Origin: CAZJQD01 sp964548165 [NCBI: uncultured bacterium]
Lineage (GTDB): Bacteria; UBA8481
Assembly (NCBI GenBank): GCA_964548165.1
Contig: CAZJQD010000013.1
Span: 1 to 64,000, forward strand
Reading direction: 5' to 3'
Length of the DNA: 64,000 nt
The position numbers and the translations under genes are program-made. Below the pieces are notes generated by a model. It was not told the DNA's origin. It ran no database searches and saw only the letters and a list, made by a program, of their open reading frames with translations. Positions 58,769-64,000 of this stretch are shown one piece after another. The stretch's first letter is position 1; every line of letters begins with the position of its first letter.

Positions 58769-59794
58769 TTAGAGCAGGGTCTGCTGGGTCATCGTCTGGA
58801 CGGAGGTCGGCTGGGCGATGCAGGTCGTGTCGGCTTCCGGGGGCGAGTGGACGGCCGCGATGTGGGGAAAGAAGGTGGCCAGGTGCTTGGCCATCGTCAC
58901 GAAGGTAGGCCCGAAGCCGTCCGAGTAGATGGCCTGCTCCAGGGCGTCCGCGAAGAGGCCCGTGTGCAGGAACCGTTCCGAGGGATGCTGTCTCAGGGCC
59001 CGCGTCAGGATCGTGGCGACGCGGTCCGGGACCTCGGGGCGGAAGTCCTTCACGTTGGGGATGGGCCGCGTCCGGAGGTTCTCGAGGATGACGCTCGTGG
59101 AGTCCCCGTCGATGCAGTGGCGCCCGGTCAGCATCTCCCAGAGAACGATACCGAGGGAGAAGATGTCGGAGCGCGGATCGGTCGGGCGTCCCTCCGCGTG
59201 CTCGGGCGCCATGTAGCGCGCCTTGCCGACGAGCATGTGGTCGTCGGCCTCGCCCGCCGTCACGACCTTGGCGACGCCGAAGTCGGCGAGCTTGACGACG
59301 CCCTCCCCGGCGATGAGCACGTTGGAGGGGGAGACGTCGCGGTGGACGATCCCGAGAAGTTGACCGTTGCGGTCGCGCTTGCGGTGAGCGTATTCCAGGC
59401 CGCGGGCGACGCGGGAGGCGATGTAGACCGCGAGGTCGACGGGCATCGGCAGGTTCTGCTCGTGGTGGGCGGCCATGAGCGCGCGCAGGTCGGAGCCGTG
59501 CACGTACTCCATCTCGATGTAGAGCCGCCCGTCCGTCTGACCGAAGTGGTAGATCTGGACGATGTGCACGTGGACGAGATCGGCGACGAGCTTGGCCTCG
59601 CGGACGAACCGATCGATGAACTCCGGGTCCCGCGACAGCTCCTCGCGGAGCACCTTCAACGCGACGATCTTCTCGAACCCGTTGGTGCCGTAGGAGGTCG
59701 CCTCGAAGACGGCGCCCATGCCTCCTTCGTCGATCTTGCGGACAATGCGGTACTTGCGAACGTCGGTGAAGTCGAAATCGTCCTCGTCGGCCAT
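58769..59794 (-). CDS. Serine/threonine protein kinase (Hanks type)
   Basis: A 341-residue soluble kinase. Catalytic features are IDEGGMGAVFEA (glycine loop), K47 in IVALKVLR, IVHRDVSPSNVLI (catalytic loop), ADFGVAK and VGKARYMAPEHAEG. The kinase domain covers residues 15-290. No transmembrane helix or extracellular sensor follows, unlike PASTA or WD40 kinases. The preceding gene, four bases upstream, encodes an FHA-GAF protein that could recognise its phosphorylated products. The gene after it is the nucleoside transporter. Confidence 0.92.
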   Translation of the reverse strand: MADEDDFDFTDVRKYRIVRKIDEGGMGAVFEATSYGTNGFEKIVALKVLREELSRDPEFIDRFVREAKLVADLVHVHIVQIYHFGQTDGRLYIEMEYVHGSDLRALMAAHHEQNLPMPVDLAVYIASRVARGLEYAHRKRDRNGQLLGIVHRDVSPSNVLIAGEGVVKLADFGVAKVVTAGEADDHMLVGKARYMAPEHAEGRPTDPRSDIFSLGIVLWEMLTGRHCIDGDSTSVILENLRTRPIPNVKDFRPEVPDRVATILTRALRQHPSERFLHTGLFADALEQAIYSDGFGPTFVTMAKHLATFFPHIAAVHSPPEADTTCIAQPTSVQTMTQQTLL

Positions 59795-59798
59795 GGGG

Positions 59799-60761
59799 TC
59801 AGTCCAGCGAGTCGAGGTGAGCGTGGGCGAGCGAAGCCGCGGCGACCAGGGAACCGAGGATGGCGAGGAACTCGAGGTCGTGGGCCTCGATCACCGAGTG
59901 GTGCTGGCGACTGCCGCAGTAGAGGACGCCGATGGTGTTGCGCCGGGCCGTGATGGGCGAGGCAACGACGGACCCGATGCGGCTCTGGACCACCGACTGA
60001 CCCTCCTGGAACCGGGCGTCCTTCAGGGCGGCCTCCGTGACAACCGCCTCGCCGGTCGTGTAAACGTGCTGGCTGATCGTCATGGAGACCATCAGGTTTC
60101 CGCTGGCGGCGGCCGTGGACTTGGAGGCGACGAGCTCCAGGGTGCCGCGCGTCGGATTCCTCAGGAGGACAGCGGCGCGGTCGACGCCCGGAAGGGTATC
60201 GAGCGCGGCCTGGAGGAAGAGGTTGAGGATCTCGTCGAGGTGGTCGGCCGTGGAGAGGGCATTGGCGAGCTCGCCGAGGAGGCCGAGGCGGTGCAGGGCG
60301 CGGCGGCCCTCCTCCCCGGCCTTGTCGCCGCCGATGCGAACGAGCAACCCCGACTTGCCCTCGCCGGATCCGGCGGCGGCGCCGTCGCTGGGCTGGGAGC
60401 TGAGCGCGAACTTCTTGAGGACGTCGAGCTGGCGCGCGCCCGTGTCCTCGTCGAGCTTGACCTCCATCTCTTTCATCGAGAGCTCGATCGTGCTCCCGCC
60501 GATCTTGACGCGGTCGCCCGCCGTCAGCGGAGTCTGCATGGAGAGCCGTCGGCCGTTCAGGAAGGTTCCGTTGGCAGACCCGAGATCGGTGATGCGCAAC
60601 TGGCCCCCGACCTCATCGATCTGCGCATGCTTGCGCGACGCCTCGGAGTCCTCGAGTGCGATGGAGGCCATGGGGTCGCGCCCGATGCTCACGGGAAAAT
60701 GCGTCAGCACCTGCTGGCGACCTTTTCCGTCTCGATTGATGATATTCGCGCTCCAAGCCAT
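59799..60761 (-). CDS. FHA-GAF domain signalling protein
   Basis: A 320-residue cytoplasmic protein. The FHA domain (about residues 5-95) has FPVSIGRDPMASIALEDSEASRKHAQI and LGSANGTFLNGRRL, with the Arg, Ser and Asn needed to bind phosphothreonine. A linker follows, then a GAF domain (about 155-315; DRAAVLLRNPTRGTLELVAS, TISQHVYTTGEAVVTEAAL, APITARRNTIGVLYCGS-like). The ATG at 60761 has an AGGTGAGG site. It is the first gene of the FHA-kinase-transporter operon and probably adapts the kinase to a small-molecule or phosphorylation signal. Confidence 0.88.
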   Translation of the reverse strand: MAWSANIINRDGKGRQQVLTHFPVSIGRDPMASIALEDSEASRKHAQIDEVGGQLRITDLGSANGTFLNGRRLSMQTPLTAGDRVKIGGSTIELSMKEMEVKLDEDTGARQLDVLKKFALSSQPSDGAAAGSGEGKSGLLVRIGGDKAGEEGRRALHRLGLLGELANALSTADHLDEILNLFLQAALDTLPGVDRAAVLLRNPTRGTLELVASKSTAAASGNLMVSMTISQHVYTTGEAVVTEAALKDARFQEGQSVVQSRIGSVVASPITARRNTIGVLYCGSRQHHSVIEAHDLEFLAILGSLVAAASLAHAHLDSLD

Positions 60762-60805
60762 CTTGACCTCACCTCGTTGCAGGATCCCCCGTCGGGCAGG
60801 CGGGG

Positions 60806-60834
60806 AGGATAGCAAGCAAGCGAAGGGACGGCAA
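60806..60834 (-). promoter_or_regulatory. Candidate promoter of the FHA-kinase-nupC operon
   Basis: On the minus strand TTGCCG (60834-60829) and TATCCT (60811-60806) are spaced by 17 bases. The start would fall near 60799, leaving about 38 nt of leader that contains the AGGTGAGG ribosome site. Confidence 0.5.
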
Positions 60835-60860
60835 CGATCCCGTCCTCGGGCTTGTGTACT

Positions 60861-61793
60861 TTAGCGCAAGCCTTCGTCCCGGTAGGCGGCCTCGACGGCG
60901 GAAAGATCGCGGGGGGTCGGATCGGCGAAGACCGACCGGAAGAAGACGCTCAGCGTGCGCTCGAAGCTCGCGGGGTTGTGCCCCCACGATCCGGCATGGC
61001 CGTTGCCGCCCGTTTCCAGGAAGAGCTTGGGCCCGGAGGCGGCCTCAAAGAGAGCCCGGGACCGGGCGATCGGGATCGTCATGTCTTCGGAGACGTGAAA
61101 GAAGAGGCACGGTATGGGGTGACGCGCGAGCTGGGCCGCGTTATCGACGGCCGACGCCGGGCTCCCTGTCAGCAGGCGATAAGCCCACGTGCCGAGGATG
61201 CCGAAGGGGCGGGGAAGCTTGTAGTAGCTGACGCCGAGGTCGACGAGGAGGGTGTCGAGACGATCGAAGGAGGAGTCGAGGACCATGCCTCGCAGGGCGG
61301 GATGGCCGGCGATTCCCTGGATGGCGGCGGCCGATCCCATCGATTGGGCATAGACGCCGAGGCGCGACGCGTCGACGGCGGGTCGCCGCTTGAGGGCGTC
61401 GATCGCGATCTGCAGGTCGAGCTTCTCGCGCAGGCCGAACGTGATCGGCGCATCGCCGCTCTCGCCGTGGCCCCTGAGGTCGGGCATGAGGACGTGATAG
61501 CCGTCGCGGTGAAGCGCGGCCGCGAGGGACAGGAGTCCATGCTTGGCCCCGCCCTTGCCGTGGACGAGCACGATGCACGGCGCTCCGGTCTCGCCCGCGA
61601 TCAGCCAGGCGCGGATGTGGACCCCGTCCACGGTCACGAGGTAGAGGGTCTCGGAGGTCATGCCGAAGTCCTCGGGGCGCGGGGACGTGTCCTCGCTGCC
61701 TCGTACCGGTCTCATGTTGAGCCAGGTGAGGTAGAAGGGCACGAATACGACGAGGGCCGCCATCGACGCGGCGAAAAGGACGACAAGCTTCAC
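60861..61793 (-). CDS. Alpha/beta hydrolase, membrane-anchored
   Basis: A 310-residue hydrolase of the BEM46/FrsA-like group. An N-terminal hydrophobic helix (LVVLFAASMAALVVFVPFYLTWL) anchors it or directs export. The oxyanion segment is CIVLVHGKGGAKHGLL, followed by MPDLRGHGESGD. The nucleophile serine is in VYAQSMGSAAAIQG. The acid region is FHVSEDMTIPIARSRALF, and the histidine is in GGNGHAGSWGHN. The substrate is unknown. It is divergent from the microcompartment operon across about 90 nt and is not obviously part of it. Confidence 0.85.
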   Translation of the reverse strand: MKLVVLFAASMAALVVFVPFYLTWLNMRPVRGSEDTSPRPEDFGMTSETLYLVTVDGVHIRAWLIAGETGAPCIVLVHGKGGAKHGLLSLAAALHRDGYHVLMPDLRGHGESGDAPITFGLREKLDLQIAIDALKRRPAVDASRLGVYAQSMGSAAAIQGIAGHPALRGMVLDSSFDRLDTLLVDLGVSYYKLPRPFGILGTWAYRLLTGSPASAVDNAAQLARHPIPCLFFHVSEDMTIPIARSRALFEAASGPKLFLETGGNGHAGSWGHNPASFERTLSVFFRSVFADPTPRDLSAVEAAYRDEGLR

Positions 61794-61848
61794 GGCGCGA
61801 GTGTAGCAGAGGCCATGGCCGGTTAGAACCCGGGCCTGTGACAGCCGG

Positions 61849-61876
61849 TTGACATTATCGGCGGGCGATCTAGGCT
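61849..61876 (+). promoter_or_regulatory. Candidate promoter of the microcompartment operon
   Basis: A perfect -35 box TTGACA (61849-61854) is followed after 16 bases by TAGGCT (61871-61876). The -10 box ends six bases before the pduL ATG, with no ribosome site between, so the transcript would be leaderless. Confidence 0.5.
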
Positions 61877-61882
61877 CTGGGC

Positions 61883-62533
61883 ATGGATGACGCCGGGTTG
61901 AGCCGCATGGTGGACGAGATTGTCCGCAACATTGCCGGCACCCCGCTCGTCAACCCCGCTCCCACGCGCATGGTCGTCGTGGGTGTCTCCAATCGGCACG
62001 GTCACCTCACCCGGGAGCACACGGAGATCCTCTTCGGCCCCGGCAAGCGGTTGACCTCCTTGCGGCCGCTCTTGCAGCCCGGCCAGTTCGCCTGCAACGA
62101 GACGCTGACGGTCGTCACGGCCAAGGGGCAGATCCAGCGCGTCCGGCTCATCGGCCCCGAGCGCAAGTATACCCAGGTGGAGCTTTCGCGGACGGAGGCC
62201 ATCCAGCTGGGGCTGGATCCGCCGGTCCGGCAGTCCGGCGAACTCGAGGGCACCCCCGGATGCACGCTGATCGGTCCGGCGGGCACGGTCGTGATTCCGA
62301 GGGGCGTCATCATCGCGGGGCGGCACATCCACTGCCATACGTCGGAAGCGGAGGCGCTCCGGCTGAAGGATCGCCAACTGGTCCGGGTGCGCGTCGCGGG
62401 CGAGCGCGGCGCTGTCCTGGAGCAGGTGCTGGTCCGGGTTCACCCGGAGTTCAAGCTGGAGATCCACGTGGATACCGACGAGGCCAACGCACTGGGGCTT
62501 CACAACGGCGACCACGTGGAGATCCAGAGGTAG
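61883..62533 (+). CDS. pduL: Phosphate propanoyltransferase PduL (microcompartment phosphotransacylase)
   Basis: A 216-residue PduL-type phosphotransacylase that converts acyl-CoA and phosphate to acyl-phosphate and recycles CoA inside the shell. Two zinc-ligand clusters are visible, VSNRHGHLTREH and GRHIHCHTSEAEAL, plus the final histidine in EIHVDTDEANALGLHNGD. The first 20 residues (LSRMVDEIVRNIAGTPLV) form an amphipathic helix like known encapsulation peptides. It opens the operon, followed by shell proteins and an aldehyde dehydrogenase, the standard signature core. Confidence 0.95.
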   Translation: MDDAGLSRMVDEIVRNIAGTPLVNPAPTRMVVVGVSNRHGHLTREHTEILFGPGKRLTSLRPLLQPGQFACNETLTVVTAKGQIQRVRLIGPERKYTQVELSRTEAIQLGLDPPVRQSGELEGTPGCTLIGPAGTVVIPRGVIIAGRHIHCHTSEAEALRLKDRQLVRVRVAGERGAVLEQVLVRVHPEFKLEIHVDTDEANALGLHNGDHVEIQR

Positions 62534-62669
62534 GAGTGCGAGCGGAAACGCACAGGATGGTGGCTTCCGGCCGTGAATCGGTTTGCATCGGTCGGACGGA
62601 TGGAGGATATTGCCAGCGTCGTCGTCAGGCGGTAGTCTGGCAGGCTTCAATTTTCTGGAGGAGGTTCTT

Positions 62670-62960
<291 letters not shown>

Positions 62961-62967
62961 TCCATCG

Positions 62968-63276
62968 GTGAAGCTGGGTCGCGTCGTCGGCACGGTCGTC
63001 GCCACCCGCAAGTCTCCCAAGCTTCAGGGCACCAAGCTCCTGGTGGTGGAGGAATGCGATATGGCCGGCAAGCCGAAGGGAACGTTCGTCGTCGCGGCGG
63101 ACACGGTGGGCGCGGGCGCCAATGAAGTGGTGCTCCTCGTCGCCGGATCCTCCGCGCGCCTGGCGTATCCCAAGGAAGGCACGCCCATCGACGCGGCCGT
63201 CTCCGCGATCATCGATTCCGTCGATATCGCCGGAAAGGAACTGCACCCCAACGCCTGGCAGCCCGGCGAAGGCTGA
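62968..63276 (+). CDS. Bacterial microcompartment pentameric vertex protein (BMC-P, EutN/CcmL)
   Basis: A 102-residue EutN/CcmL-fold protein ([66 protein letters not shown]). It forms pentamers that cap the shell vertices. The gene starts at GTG seven bases after the BMC-H stop. Many such loci carry three BMC-P genes; only one is visible before the window ends. Confidence 0.94.
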   Translation: MKLGRVVGTVVATRKSPKLQGTKLLVVEECDMAGKPKGTFVVAADTVGAGANEVVLLVAGSSARLAYPKEGTPIDAAVSAIIDSVDIAGKELHPNAWQPGEG

Positions 63277-63279
63277 GCG

Positions 63280-63311
63280 GCCCGGCGGGACAGGATACTG
63301 TCCTGCCGGGC
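63280..63311 (+). promoter_or_regulatory. Strong hairpin between BMC-P and aldehyde dehydrogenase genes
   Basis: GCCCGGCGGGACAG (63280-63293) pairs with CTGTCCTGCCGGGC (63298-63311) around a four-base GATA loop. All 14 pairs form, one being G-U in RNA. It starts 3 nt after the BMC-P stop. No T-tract follows, so it is more likely a messenger-stabilising or partial-attenuation structure that sets the shell to enzyme ratio than a full terminator. Confidence 0.65.
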
Positions 63312-63362
63312 AGTGCGCGGTCGAACCGGGCAGGGTGAGGGGACCGTCTTGAGGAATCAGCT

Positions 63363-64000
63363 ATGGCAATTGATGACGCACAGATAGCGGCGATCACGCG
63401 CAAGGTGATGACGCGCCTCGGCGCCGAGGCCCCGGCGGCGACGCTTCCGGAGGCTTCGGACGGCGTCTTCACGCGCATGGAAGACGCCATCGCCGCCGCG
63501 GCCGCGGCCCAGAAGCAGTGGGTGTCTCTCACGATCGAGAAGCGCAACCTCATCATCGCCGCCATGCGCAAGGTCATCGTCGACGCCGCGCGCGAGCTGG
63601 CCGAGCTCGCCGTCCAGGAGACGGGGATGGGCCGGGTCGAGCACAAGGTGAAGAAGAACATCCTCGCCGCGACCCGCACGCCCGGTACCGAAGAACTGCC
63701 GCACGTCGCGTACTCGGGCGATCACGGCGTCACGCTCGAGGAATACACCCCGTTCGGCGTCGTCGGATCGATCACGCCTTCGACGAACCCGTCGGAGACC
63801 ATCACCAACAACGCCATCCTCGCGGTGGCGGCCGGCAACAGCATCGTCTACAACACGCACCCCGGCGCCAAGCGCGTCTCGATCCGCTGCCTGACGCTCC
63901 TGAACCGCGCCATCATCGACAACGGCGGACCCCGCAACCTGCTGGCCACCGTCGCCAACCCGACCCTGGAAGCGGCCCAGGTCATGTTCACATCCCCGAC
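63363..64000 (+). CDS. Microcompartment aldehyde dehydrogenase, acylating (3' end beyond window)
   Basis: The first 212 residues of a CoA-acylating aldehyde dehydrogenase of the PduP/EutE group, which turns the aldehyde made in the shell into acyl-CoA for PduL. The N-terminus (DDAQIAAITRKVMTRLGA) is an amphipathic helix and fits an encapsulation peptide, followed by a linker (EAPAATLPEASDGVF). The fold starts with AIAAAAAAQKQWVSL, then ETGMGRVEHKVKKN and EYTPFGVVGSITPSTNPSETITNNAILAVAAGN. The catalytic cysteine lies beyond the window. It begins 51 nt after the hairpin that follows the BMC-P gene. Confidence 0.92.
   Translation, partial: MAIDDAQIAAITRKVMTRLGAEAPAATLPEASDGVFTRMEDAIAAAAAAQKQWVSLTIEKRNLIIAAMRKVIVDAARELAELAVQETGMGRVEHKVKKNILAATRTPGTEELPHVAYSGDHGVTLEEYTPFGVVGSITPSTNPSETITNNAILAVAAGNSIVYNTHPGAKRVSIRCLTLLNRAIIDNGGPRNLLATVANPTLEAAQVMFTSP

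Overview
The window is about 64 kb of GC-rich DNA, densely coded and with long directional operons. The organism looks like a flagellated Gram-negative bacterium. It has an Mla-type lipid transport block, a MurE with the meso-diaminopimelate motif DNPR, and a beta-barrel outer-membrane protein. It also has flagellar hook genes and a bacterial microcompartment locus. The division and cell-wall cluster stops at ftsQ without ftsA or ftsZ, and ftsI sits elsewhere. Together with the microcompartment genes this suggests a Planctomycetota/PVC-like or other deep-branching lineage, but that placement is inference. No rRNA, tRNA, CRISPR array, integrase or transposase gene was recognised.

Layout. 0-2.2 kb: 3' part of a pyruvate carboxylase, broken at the window edge. 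2.35-10.1 kb (minus strand): a SpoIIE-type phosphatase/kinase and a STAS protein, followed by mlaE, mlaF, two MCE proteins, a fold-type II PLP enzyme and a PilZ protein. 10.2-19.2 kb (plus): flgD, a large flgE, fliK, a small flagellar operon protein and a second, even larger flgE, closed by a strong terminator. 19.3-20.9 kb: a cysteine desulfurase and a NifU-like scaffold. 21.2-34.6 kb: mraZ, rsmH, ftsL, murE, a catalytically degenerate murF-like gene, mraY, murD, ftsW, murG, murC, murB, ddl and ftsQ. Most junctions overlap by four bases. mraZ is preceded by a sigma-70 type promoter and a GTGGAG repeat array.

34.7-42.4 kb holds single genes and pairs: a DegT aminotransferase with a remnant of its acetyltransferase partner, a P-loop protein (probably DUF4914), argJ, a FecR-domain protein with a beta-barrel protein, and a YdcF-like protein. 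42.5-53.7 kb: signal peptidase I and the displaced ftsI, then four DUF115/MptE-like (motility accessory factor type) domains in three genes. These are interrupted by two small lower-GC zinc-ribbon genes. 53.0-60.8 kb: an unknown protein, an isolated CpaF-type ATPase, DedA, an MFS exporter, and an operon of FHA-GAF protein, Ser/Thr kinase and NupC-type transporter. 60.9-64 kb: an alpha/beta hydrolase, then the start of a microcompartment operon (pduL, hexameric shell protein, pentameric shell protein, aldehyde dehydrogenase cut by the window end).

Three things stand out. First, four intergenic inverted-repeat elements of 110-120 bp share GGTGTCAGGCTGC-like ends, have arms that differ between copies but pair within a copy, and all lie within about 10 nt of a stop codon. 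Second, the murF slot is filled by a protein that has lost the ATP-binding loop. Third, the two hook proteins are enlarged by tandem modules, and the first has a highly structured leader. Several transcription units also look leaderless, with a -10 box 6-9 nt before the start codon and no Shine-Dalgarno sequence.
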